Shown here in pieces: positions 24,601 through 36,302 of a DNA stretch of 64,000 nucleotides. The stretch spans positions 45,922,807 through 45,986,806 of the forward strand of contig CM076139.1 in assembly GCA_038025085.1 (NCBI GenBank), read 5' to 3'. The translations under genes were made by a program, and so were the position numbers. The notes under the pieces were generated by a model. That model was not told the DNA's origin and ran no database searches. It worked only from the letters and a program-made list of their open reading frames with translations. The stretch's first letter is position 1; the number at the start of each line of letters is the position of its first letter. The stretch is from Tetragonia tetragonoides. Lineage: Eukaryota > Streptophyta > Magnoliopsida > Caryophyllales > Aizoaceae.

Positions 24601-26571
24601 TTAAGTCCACCTTTCTTTGAGTTTATTTCGAGTTGTATGGGTCATTCCCATTTTCTGTTTATGGTCGATGGACTTTTCTCTTTAGGACTTGCTCTTAGCT
24701 ACAACAAGTTCTTTTTTTAATTAGTTGCGATGTTTTTAAAGTGTTTGTTCCAGTACTTGATTATGTGATTGGTGATCTTCTGTTTTCATTGCCATGATCG
24801 AATTTGGTCATGTGAGGTTGGTAATTTCACCACTTAAATTGCTTCTCATTTGGTGACAGTTTTTTATCCCTGTTTTGCAATTAATTTTGTTAGGCTTACA
24901 TTAATGTTTGCATAAGGAAATTGGCTAGTGCATTGATTTTAATTCTGATTAATTGTGAATGTCCCTGGTGGATAAATTTATTGGAATATTGTACTGATGA
25001 TTATGTTACTAACAAAAATTCGCATTGTTTGAGCTTCATTTCATTTTAGTTCGATGCTAGAGCGTTTCTGCTGCATCACTGAGATACGGATAGTTATGGT
25101 TATATTTTGTTTTCAAACTTTTGTTTTTGGTGACAATAGGTTGTATGGTGTTTTGAGTTATGCGCGAAAGTAATCCAAGGCGTTTAGGGTAATGGTTCTT
25201 TGTTTTGTAGTATAACGAATTACAATCGTAAGATTAGGCTATTTGGATGTCGTGAGTCTTGTCCAACTATGATTAGTTAGTATTCACTATTCAGTTGGTT
25301 GTTTTGTGGTAGTAAAACCATAGCTAGGCTGATCTTTTTTCGTTGGAATGGTTAGTTTATTCTTTTAGTATGTGTAGGAAAACTATTAGTCTCCTCTCCG
25401 TGAAAGATCATTTCTAATTCATCCTTGTGGAGATTGCTTGTCATTGTTTCTAGAATTTTGTATGGGTCTTTTGGGTCTATATGTTTATGTCATGTTGGTC
25501 TTCCTTGTAGTGGGGAATGATCTAGGTAATGATGTCATCAGTGTAGTGTTGTGTTTATTGGTTGCTCAACACGTTCGTGTACGACTTGTTCTTGAAGGCA
25601 ACGACCAGTTCTTTTTTTATTTTCTTTTTCAGTTGTGGTTTTTGTGAAATGTTGGTCTCTCCTGTGGTGGGTTTTATTTTGTGATGTTTGTCTCAAAATA
25701 CTTCCATGTATGACTTGCTCAAATTATAAATTATAACTTCTGTGATTAGGGCATTTATTTTTGCTTGCCTCCTCATTATGTTCCTGGCATGGTTGACCAT
25801 CTTACTCTGTTATATGTACACTTGACCAGGAGTACTCGCATGGTTGCATTCATGAGGATGTGGTTCTGGGTTCTTTCATTTTACGTTCCTTTTTTTCTTT
25901 TGCTGTGATTCTGGTGTCGATAGCGTCTTCTGGTATAGTTATTGTTGTCTACTTTTTTGCTGGGTAAAGTATTGGCTAAAAGTAAGACTCAAAAGTCTGC
26001 CGATGTTTGTCAACAGCTGGCGTTCCGGTTTTAAGTTAAGAGAATATGTCTTTTATCTCTTTTGCTATTCTTGGGATGCAGTGTGTTGAGTTCCATTGAT
26101 TCTGTAATGGTGACTGCATATTGTGTCCGATTCAAGATATGTTTCCGACACGATCATATGATCATTTTCTTTGATGTTCATTATCCGGTGCAACGTGTTT
26201 CGAGTTGTGATTTTGATGGTTATAGAGTGAGTTCTTTCTGTCTTGACACATATTTTGGTGTTCTCCTGATCATGATGGACCTTCAAGGAGCTATACAAAG
26301 CATCTTAGTCTTTAATCTTCCTTTTCTCTTGTTATTGCCTTCAGAAACTTTTGCAATTGGAATTTTTGAGCATGACATCAGCCAGAGTTGTTTTATGGGA
26401 TGGGTAAATATAGAGTTTAATCCAGATACCTCACCTCTTAAATTGTGAATATTCTCTTAGCTTGGTATTCATTTGATATTTCTTTATTTGTGACCTCAAA
26501 GGCTGGTTATAGTGAGTTTTCTTTCTGTTGTCTTTTAAATTTGGTTTTTATTTTACCTTTAAGATAAACGG
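21646..26571 (+). repeat. Array unit 3 with internal duplication
   Basis: A full-length unit whose middle third occurs twice (about 22900-23590 and 24225-24720), separated by a 0.63-kb piece of LTR-element internal sequence. It ends at an empty LTR site (AAACGGGACCTATGG). Confidence 0.65.
23590..24225 (+). mobile_element. Internal fragment of the family A LTR element
   Basis: From the TTCCTTGGACATAGTG motif (23748) onward it is nearly the same as 29150-29635, where it lies between LTR pieces. The part from 23590 to 23747 is found only here. The right edge joins unit sequence at a shared AAGGCTTG. No coding region was recognised. Confidence 0.65.
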
Positions 26572-28888
26572 GACCTATGGTTCGCACTGGCGCATTCTTA
26601 GTTATTCATCTTTCTATACTCAATCTTTGTTGTAGCTAGTTTTAGATATGTCTATCTCGTGCTTTTGCAAATTCTGCAGTTAAGAGTGAGAGACTTTTTG
26701 AACCTCCAAGTGTGAATTTCCTCTTACTTATCTGTTTGAGGTTTTGATTCACTGTTGTAGGGGTTTATTTGATGCTGGTCATTTATGATTTTGATGGATC
26801 GAGGCTATACATCTGCAGTGTGTGCTTGACTTGGGTTTTTGCAGTTGGTAGCCTGGTAAGCATCAATGTGTACTCACTGTACTGTGATACGTCTCCTGGA
26901 AATGAGAGGGAGTATCTTGTGTTGTTTCTCCTGAAAGTTGTGAATTGTCTCTCAGGCTTTTTTTCTTTTAGGAAAGTGAGAGTTAGTTGCCCTACTTCAG
27001 ATCATGATGGTTTTTCTTGGTGAGGCATATTGTTGGAGTTGGTGGGCCTGACTTTTTTTTCTTGTGGTGTTTCTGCTTTAGTTAAACTAAGATAGTGTTA
27101 ATATCTGTTAGGTCTGCTTCTCTTGAAGGAAAGTGGAAGTTGGTCACATTGCTTCAGCTCATGTTAATCTTTTGGTTAGGCATATCTATTGCATTGTCAG
27201 TTACGAAAGTTGCTGCCTTTTTCTGAGATTATTTCCATTTCTTCTGTTTCTTCTCAGATATAGTTTATTTCTTGTACTCTGTAATTGTTGCTTATTTTTA
27301 CTGTTGGGTTGTTTAAGTATACATTTCTTTATGATTATTTCAGTTGAAATGGGTGTTGCCCAGATTCTGTATATGGTCGATCCACTTTTTGTTTAGGACT
27401 TTGCTGTAGTAAGCTCTTGTCCATCTATGGTTAGTTAGTATTGACTATTCAGTTTGTTGTTTTGTGGTAGTAAAACTATAGCTAGGCTGATTTTTTCATT
27501 CCGTTGGAATGATTAGTTTATTCTTTTAGTATGTGTAGGAAAATTATTAGTCTCCTCTCCTTGAAATATCACTTCAAATTCCATCCTTGTGGAGATTGCT
27601 TGTTATTGCTTGTTTCTTGAATGTTGTATGGATGTTTTGGGTCTATCTGTTTATGTCATGTTGGTCTTTTTTGTAGTGGGCAATGATCTAGGTAATGATG
27701 TTATCATTGTTATGCTTATTGGTAACACGTTCTTGTACGACTTTTTTAATTTTCTTTTTCAGTTGTGGTGTTTGTGAAACTCTCCTGTGGTGGGTTTTTG
27801 TTTTGTGACTTTTGTTTATGCCTCGAAAAACTTCCATGTATGACTTGCTCAAATTATAAATTACAATTTCTGTGATCAGGGCATCTTTATTTGTTTGCCT
27901 CTGTCTGGGTATATTTGTGCCCATCTTCTCATTATGTTCCTGGCATGGTTGACCATCTTACTTTGTTAAATGTACACTTGGCCCTGGCATGGTTGCATTC
28001 ACGACGATGTGGTTCTGGGTTCTTTCGTTTAATGGTCCTTTTTTTTCTTTTTTCTTTTGGTGTTATTCTGGTGTCGACAACGTCTTCTGGTTGAGTTATT
28101 ATTGTCTACTTTTGGGGCTGGGTAAAGCATTAGCTAAAAGTAAGACTCAAAAGTCTGCCAATGTTTGTCAACAGCTGGCGTTCCGGTTTTAAGTTAGGAG
28201 AATATGTCATTTTCCTCTTTTGCTAATCTTGGGATGCAGTGTTTTGAGTTTCATTGATTCTGTAATGGTGCAGCCTGACAGTTTTTTTGCGTGACTTTGA
28301 GGTATCTTTCTTTGTAGTGTTTTGAGTTTCATTGATTTTGTAATGGTGCAGGCTGACAGTTTTTTTGTGTGACTTTGAGGTATCTTTCTTTGTAGTGTGA
28401 TTTTATAACTGCATATTGTGTCCGATTCCATATATGTTTCCGACACAATTATATGATCATATTCTTTTAGTTCATTATCCGTGCGACGTGTTTGGAGTTG
28501 TGATTTTGATGGTTATAGGGTAGTGAGTTCTTTCTGTCTTGACACATTATATTTTGGTGTTCTCATGACCATTGTGGACCTTCAAGGATTGCGAGCTATA
28601 CAAAGCATCTTAGTCTTTAATCTTCCTTTTCTCTTGTTCTTGCCTTAAGAAACTTTTGCAATGGGAATTGTTGAGCATGACATCAGCATGAATTATTTTA
28701 TGGGATGGATAAATATAGAGTTTTGATGCAGATACTGAGATACCTCACCTCATAAATTGTGAATATTCTTTTAGCTTGGTATTCATTTGATATTTCTTTA
28801 TTTGTGACCTCAAAGGCTGGTTATAGTGCGTTTTCTTTCTCTTATCTTTTAACTTTGGTCTTATTTTACTTTGAAGATATTCGTATAT
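26572..28888 (+). repeat. Array unit 4 (internal deletion)
   Basis: Begins at an empty LTR site, runs to the GTTTAGGACTTTGCTGTAG block near 27410, then jumps to the late block TCTTGTCCATCTATGG, so about 1.5 kb present in other units is missing. Also has an 85-bp tandem duplication around 28240-28395 (TTTTGAGTTTCATTGATT twice). Confidence 0.6.
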
Positions 28889-31800
28889 TGTTAGACCCCT
28901 TGACACGTGACACTGGAAAGGCATAAGCGTATACACGTCATAGCCGAGTAATGATGGATATGGTGACCGATGACAATGTCAACGATAGGAACCTTGACTA
29001 GACAAGAAGTGACTTGGTGGTCAGGCCTTGACAAGGCCATGACCGAGCCAAGTAGGCGCTGACGCGTTAGCGACTGGGAAAGCATGTCTTGTGAAATTAT
29101 GATGGCACAAAGTACGACTTTGCCCGGACACCAAGAAGTCTATAGATACTTCCTTGGACATAGTGATTTCATGGAGAAATTCACTGGTCTAACACGTATT
29201 GGTGTGAGGCTAACTTGAGTCTGGCGACTCAAGTGGCGCGCATAATTCTCCCTAGAATGTTCGAAAGGGAATGATCCTTGTGGGAAAGGATGAATCCTTG
29301 GTGTAAAGGATAAATAGCTTGGTTAAGACGTCGACCAAAGCTAGATTCTCAATTTAGAATGGGATGCCACGGTGAGCATCAATGTTCAGCCTAAGGGCGG
29401 AGCCAAAGGTGAACAAACTCGAGAATCAATTTCTCGGTTAAGATGCAACTGACAACATCATTGTTCAAACGGATGTGAACACTTTGTTTGAGAAACAAAG
29501 GCAAAAAGTGAGAGGTCCGGTAAAAACGACTCTACTGTTTGTGACCCGTTGCGTTAAGGATCACTATTCTTGTTGAAAGAATTTAGTGAGTCCAAGAGAT
29601 TAACCAATGGCGAACAAAGAATGGTAAGGCTTGAGTCCCTTAATCATCTTATGTGGGTTTGGATCAGTTTTATTGAGTGAAGTTGGTGATACTTACTCAT
29701 GTGTCGTTTAATTAGGTAGCAAGGAACCGGAATCCTTCTACTATGTCCCGAATCGATTAACGGAAATTCATTTTAAAGTGATTTGAGTCCTTTGATTAAT
29801 TTTCCAAAGTTTTAGATGGTGATCTAAAGGTTAAGTGTCCAAGATGATAATTGGATACATTGTGGGATTTAACGGAAAAGTTTGGAATGGAAAGATCGTG
29901 CATCGATCATATATGTGGCAATTCCGTATCCATGTGAGAGGCATTGAATGGATTATATGTTAAATAAGTTCTTTCGTACTTTTACGAAGATCTTAAGTTC
30001 CTTTCAATTAATTATGTCCCTTATCGGTAATGATTGTCCGTCAGTAAAGTTGATCCTACGGAAGTTCATGATCACCTATGGAGAGGAATCTCTTACGAGG
30101 GCGTAAGATTCTTTAGGTGGGAGTGGTTTGTTAAACCCCTTGGCACGTGACACCGAACAGGCATAGGCGCATACGCGTCATGCCTTTTAATGATGGATAT
30201 GGTGACCGATGACAATGTCAAGGACAGGATCCTTGGCTAGACAAGAAGTGACTTGGCGGTCAGGCCTTGACAAGGCAATGACCAAGCCAAGTAGGCGCTG
30301 TGCGCAGCCAAGGACATAGACGCTGGACAGGCGCTGGTCACGCCTAACGCGTCTGGGAAAGCATGTGTTGTGAAATTATGATGGGACAAAGTATGACTTT
30401 GCCCAGACACCAAGAAGTTCATAGATACTTGAAGGTATAAGGAAGCCTATGGTGGCCTTGGTTGGTCTTTTAATGCATCCTTGTGGTCTGACCCCCAGTA
30501 TGAAAATTACGCATGTGGCATGTTCCCTCTTGTCAGTTCCAGTAAAGCTTATAATCCTCTTTATAGGGGCACCACTCCGTGAAGGGTGGCAAGACTCTCG
30601 GTGAGCCTTATGCGCTGGACGTAGGCGATGCTCCTTGGCGTAGCTAGGCTACAGGGTGCAACCGTGAGACTTGATCGTGGAGGTAGCGTGTTGGGTTGCG
30701 CGCGACACAGTGATGGACGACGGGAAAGACCTAGTAAGGTTAGGCTCCGTGAGCTAAGCATGGGAAGCTAGATAGGCTGCCCAAGCACTCAGGTGATCAT
30801 GAGTGTCCCATGATCCCCACGTCCCTAGAAAGTCGAAATAGTGGGTGGTGACGTGGATAGGCAGTTGCGCTTAGTGGGCGCATAACCAAGCGGTTATCCA
30901 ATGATGCTAGTGGGCTAGACACGACATGGTTAGTGGGTGAAGCCACTACCTAGGCGGTTACCCACGTCCCTAAAGAATAGGAGTGGTTTTGACGAAGTTG
31001 ACCCATGACCTATGTGACGGTTACAAAAGAAGTGACCCATGACTTGGGCCACTCACCCCATGATGGTGGGGGTTACCCATGTCCCCAGACAGGAGTAGAG
31101 CCACATGTCCCTTGACGGTTACGACAAGGAGATCATGGGTTGACTTCAGTCAAGCTATGATCCTTAGTAGGCGGTTACCCACGACAAGGCATGTGCCAGC
31201 ATGACTTGAAGTCGAGGCATGGCATGCCCACATCCATTGACAGTTGCGACGGTTATGGATCCTACCCGGCGGTTACTAGGATCATGGGCATGACATGTCC
31301 CATGTCCAAGCAGTTGCTAGCGGTTATTTAAAGTGGCCCTAATGCGCCCTAACTTACAGGCGCAATTCCCAAACGATTATGCTGACAAGGCCCACGTCTA
31401 ACAGATTAGCGCCCAGTCGGCCACGTCCAACAGTTAAGCGCTCACTAGGGGCATACTGAGGACACCTTGCGATTGCCCCGTGTTGCCCATGATGCATACA
31501 ATCGTGCAATAATCCTAAAGGTGTTCAGCGGGTTCATAGGCTTGCCTATAAATAGTGCGACAAGCCCTTGACACAAGGCATGAAGTGATAATTCACTAAG
31601 CTTGACATGCTTGAAAAGTATTCACCGTGCGACAGGAACGCACAAGACTCACGAAGGATAGAGAGCCTCCGAGAGACAAATACTCACCCGGCGTTAGCGT
31701 CTTTAATCCCTTGAGTGACCCTTAGCCCGAGTACGTCTCGATAGCCTGTGCCAAGTCGACGCTTGTAAAGTATTCACCGTGCGACAGGAACACACAAGAC

Positions 31801-32020
31801 TCTTGAAGGATAGAGAGCCTCCAAGAGACAAACACTCACCCGAAGTAAGCGTCTTCCATCCCTTGACTGACCCTTAGCCCGAGTCGGGTTACGTCCCTCT
31901 TCCTATCTCTCACCCTGTCTTCACCCATTGAGTACTGAGTTGGCTGGCCTTGTTCAGCTAGGCGCCATCACAAGGATAAATCCCGCTTTGTCCGAAGGAG
32001 AAAAACTTCGCCCTGTGACA
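28889..32020 (+). mobile_element. LTR retrotransposon, family A, internally deleted
   Basis: A truncated 5' LTR (28889 to about 29150, TGTTAGACCCCTTGACACG...) is fused at ATACTT to about 0.98 kb of non-coding internal sequence, followed by a purine tract (AGGTGGGAGTGG, about 30114) and a full 3' LTR (30129-32020). No gag or pol was recognised, so it is either a non-autonomous (LARD-like) element or one that lost its coding region. The 5' flank (TATAT) and 3' flank (GCTCC) do not match, so the target duplication is gone or the copy was rearranged. Confidence 0.7.
30129..32020 (+). repeat. 3' LTR of the family A element
   Basis: A 1,892-bp LTR beginning TGTTAAACCCC and ending CCCTGTGACA. It is longer than the solo copy because a stretch of about 150 bp (AAGTATTCACCGTGCGACAG to the AGTCG before 31762) is tandemly duplicated near its 3' end. 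TATA box TATAAATAG near 31549. Confidence 0.75.
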
Positions 32021-35000
32021 GCTCCTATGGTTTGCACTGGCGCATTCTTAGTTACTCATCTTTCTATAATCTCTTGACCTTATGGTCTCAATCCTTGTTG
32101 TGGCTAGTAACATAGTTGTAGGGAACGTGGAACGTGGCAGCGTCCCACGACCCGGAGTCATCGTCCCAGAACCGGGGACGATTCCGTCCAGATTCACTGA
32201 TCTCACCGTCCCGGAGGTCAGCAGGATAAAAAAGACAGAGAAAGAGGCCAAAACATAAGAATGACTAACAAATCAACTCATTGTCTTTAATTAGAACATC
32301 TGGGCTTAGAAGTAAAGACAAGATACTTATTATCTCTTGTTCAAAACCACATATAATGTTGATTAGCATATCTTGTTGGCTAGCATATCATGATCCCCCT
32401 CGTTCTCGATTCATAAAAATTGCGAATTGCGCTCCCGTTCCCGTCCCATGACCCGGACATATCCGCGTTCCGTGTAACTATGGGCTAGTTTTAGATATGT
32501 CTATCTCGTGCTTTTGTAGTGTGAGCCACAAGTACAAAGCATAGTAAATTCTGCAGTTAAGAGTGAGAGACTTCCAAGCATGAATTTCCTCTTAGTTTGC
32601 TGTTTAAGGTTTTGGTTCACTGTTGTAGGGGTTTTAAGGCTTGCAACCGCAAGGGTTTATTTGATGTTGATCATTTATGATTTTGATGGATCGAATTCGA
32701 GGCTATACAACTGCTGTGTGTGCTAGACTCGGGCTTTTGCAGTTGCTAGCCTGGTAGGCATCAATGTGTACTGGGATACGTCTCCTGGAAATGAGAGGGA
32801 GTATCTTGTGCTGTTTTTCCTGAAAGTTGTGAATTGTCTGTCAGGGTTTTTTTCTTGTAGGAAAATGAGAGTTGGTTGCCGTGCTTCAGATCATGCTGTT
32901 TTTTTTTTTTTGTTGAGGCATATTGTTGAAGTTGGTGGGCCTGGACTTTTGTTTCTTGTGCTGTTTCCCTTTAGTTAAACTAAGATAGTGTTAATATCTG
33001 TTAGGTCTCCTTCTCCAGAAGGAAAGTGGAAGTTGGTCACATTACTTCAGCTCATGTTAATATTTTGGTTAGGCATATCTATTACATTGTTAGCTACAAA
33101 AGTTGCTGCCTTTCTTGGAGCTTATTTCCATTTCTCCTGTTTCTTCTCATATATTGTTTCTTTCCTGTACTCTGATTTGTTGCTTGTTTCTACAGTTGGG
33201 TTGTTTGAGTACACATTTCTTTGTGCTTATTTGAGTTGAAATGGGTGGTGCACAGATTCTTTATATGGTCGATCCACTTTACGTTTGGAGTTTGCTGTAG
33301 TCAAATCTACTACTGTTTTTTTTTTTTTTAATAATAAGTTTAGTCAATTATGATGTTCGTGAATGAAGTGTATGATCTAGGAATTGAATACCTGACCATT
33401 TTAATTTGTAAATATCCTCTTAGCTTGATATCTTGGGTGGAATTGGGTTTCGAGTTGCCGTTGATTTGTTTGCATATTTTGCAGATGATAGGACTAGAGG
33501 CATTGTTGCAGATGTTTCGTGCTTTGGTTATAGACTTATCGTGGGTTTACTCTCTCTTAGACCGTTTAATTTTGGTTTTAAATTTTAAGATAATTGGTTG
33601 GGACACTTTTGGTTTGCATTGATGTTTTGTTAATTATTGATCTGTCTATAATCTGTTTGCGTTAAGGTTTCAATCTTTGCCATGACCTGTTTTAAATATG
33701 TCTATCTCATGCTTTTACAATGTGCATTACAGTGCACAGTTCTGTAGTTAAGAGTGAGGAACTCTTTAAATTTTGTAGCTGTTGCATGGATGTTCTCTTA
33801 GTTTGTTGTTTGAGCTTTTGGCTCACCATTGTAGGGGGTAGAAGGCTTGTAGCTGCAATTTATGTTGGTCATTTTGCTTTGATGGATTGAGGTTATATAG
33901 CGAATGTGGATCAAGTTGTGGTTACGTGCTTGTACTGGGCTGTTTGAGTTGGTCGTCCTCCTTTAGTGTGTATTAAGAATGTTGATCATGTGTTGAAGCA
34001 TATTGTTGGAGTTCGTGGACATGGCCGCATGAGTGTGTATTGAGAATGTTCTCTTCGCAATGTGAATATCGCTTAGCTTGCTTGTCTAGTTGTCTTACAG
34101 TTAGGTATATTATATCTATTACATTGTTAACTAACAAAGTTTTTGCCTTTCTATGAGATTTATTTCTATTTCTTTTCATAAATTGTATCCTTTTTTTACT
34201 GAGGTAATTTTTGCTTCTTTCTGCAGTTAAAGTACTTAAGTCCACCTTTCTTTGACTTTATTTCGAGTTGTATGGGTCATTCCCATTTTCTGTTTATGGT
34301 GGATGGCCTTTTCTGTTTAGGACTTGCTCTTAGCTGCAACGAGTTCTTTTTTCAATTAGTTGTGATGTTTTTGAAGTGTTTGTTCCAGTAGTTGATTACG
34401 TGATTGGTGATCTTCTGTTTTCATTGTCATGATCAATTTGGTCATGTGAGGTTGGTAATTCCACCACTTAGGAGTTTTCCATTGAAATTGCTTCTCACTT
34501 GGTGACAGTTTTTTATCCCTGTTTTGCAATTAATTTGGTTAGGCTTACATTAATCTTTGCATAAGGCAATTGGCTAGTGCATTGATTTTGATTGTGAATG
34601 TACCTGCTGGATAACTTTATACGAATATTGTACTGATGATTATGTTATTAAAAATCCGCATTGTTTGAGCTTCATTTCATTTTAGTTCGATGCTAGAACA
34701 TTTCTGCTGCATCACTGAGATACAGATAGTTATGGTCATATTTTGTTTTCAAACTTTTGTTTTTGGTGACAATTTGTTGTATGGTGTGTTGAGTATGCGA
34801 GAAAGTAATCCAAGGCGTTTAGGGTAATGATTATTTGTTTTGTAGTATCACGAATTTTAATCGTAAGATTAGGCTATTTGGAAGTCGTGACTCTTGTCCA
34901 TCTATGGTTAGTTAGTATTCACTATTCAGTTGGTTGTTTTGTGGTAGTAAAACCATAGCTTGGTTGATCTTTTTTTGTTGGAGTGATTAGTTTATTCTTT

Positions 35001-36302
35001 TAATATGTGTAGGAAAACTATTAGTCTCCTCTCCGTGAAAGATCATTTCTAATTCATCCTTGTGGAGATTGCTTGTCATTGTTTCTAAAATGTTGTATGG
35101 GTGTTTTGGGTCTATCTGTTTATGTCATGTTGGTCTTCCTTGTAGTGGGCAATTATCTAGGTAATGATGTTATCAATGTTGTGTTTATTGGTCGCTCAAC
35201 TCGTTCGTGTACGACTTGTTCTTGAAGGCAACGACCAGTTCTTTTTCGATTTTCTTTTTCAGTTGTGGTTTTTGTGAAATGTTGGTCTCTCCTGTGGCGG
35301 ATTTTATTTTATGACTTTTGTTTAGGTCTCTAAATACTTCCATGTATGGCTTGCTCAAATTATAAATTATAATTTCTTTGATTAGGGCATTTTTATTTGC
35401 TTGCCTCTGTTTGGGTATATTTGTGCCCATCTTCTCATTATGTTCCTGGCATGGTTGACCATCTTACGTTGTTATATGTACACTTTAGTAGGAGTACTGG
35501 CATGGTTGCATTCATGAGGATGTGGTTCTGGGTTCTTTCATTTTACTGTCCTTTTTTTTCTTTTGCTGTTATTCTGGTGTCGACAGCTTCTTATAGTTTA
35601 GCTATTATTGTCTACTTTTGTGGCTAGGTAAAGCATTGGCTAAAAGTAAGATTAAAAAGTCTGGCGATGTTTGTCAACAGCTGGCGTTCCGGTTTGAAGT
35701 TAGGAGATTATGTCTTTTATCTCTTTTGCTAATCTTGGGATGCAGTGTTTTAAGTTCCATTGATTTCGTTATGGTGCAGGTTAACATTTCTTTTGTGTGA
35801 CTTTGAGGTATCTTCCTTTGTAGTGTGACTTATTAACTGCAATTGTGTCCGATTCCAGATGTGTGTCTAACACGATTATATGATCATTTTTTTTGATGTT
35901 CATTATCCGGTGCAACGTGTTTCGAGTTGTGATTTTGATGGTTAGAGTGAGTTCTTTCTGTCTTGACACTTATATTTTGGTGTTCTCATGATCATGATGG
36001 ACCTTCTAGGAGCTATACAAAGCATCTTAGACTCTTAGTCTTTAATCTTCCTTTTCTCTTGTTCTTGCATTCAGAAATTTTTGCAATTGGGAATTGTTGA
36101 GCATGACATCAGCCGGAATTATTTTATGGGATGGGTGAATAGAGTTTTAATGCCAGATATCTCACCTCATAAATTGTGAATATTCTCTTAGCTTGGTATT
36201 CATTTGATATTTCTTTATTTGTGACCTCAAAGGCTGGTTATAGTGAGTTTTCTTTCTGTTGTCTTTTAAATTTGGCTTTTATTTTACCTTTAAGATAAAC
36301 GG
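32021..36302 (+). repeat. Array unit 5
   Basis: A full unit from CTATGGTTTGCACTGG to TTTTACCTTTAAGATAAACG at an empty LTR site. Carries its own MITE at 32111-32482. Confidence 0.65.
32111..32482. mobile_element. MITE with 8-9 bp target duplication in unit 5
   Basis: 372 bp with ends CATAGTTGTAGGGAACGTGG and, reverse-complemented, CATAGTTACACGGAACGCGG. Flanks GGCTAGTAA and GGCTAGTTT. The uninterrupted site is seen in unit 2 (TTGTGGCTAGTTTTTGATATG) and unit 3. The flank length fits hAT (8 bp) or Mutator (9 bp). GGGAC/GTCCC-rich subterminal regions. Confidence 0.8.
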
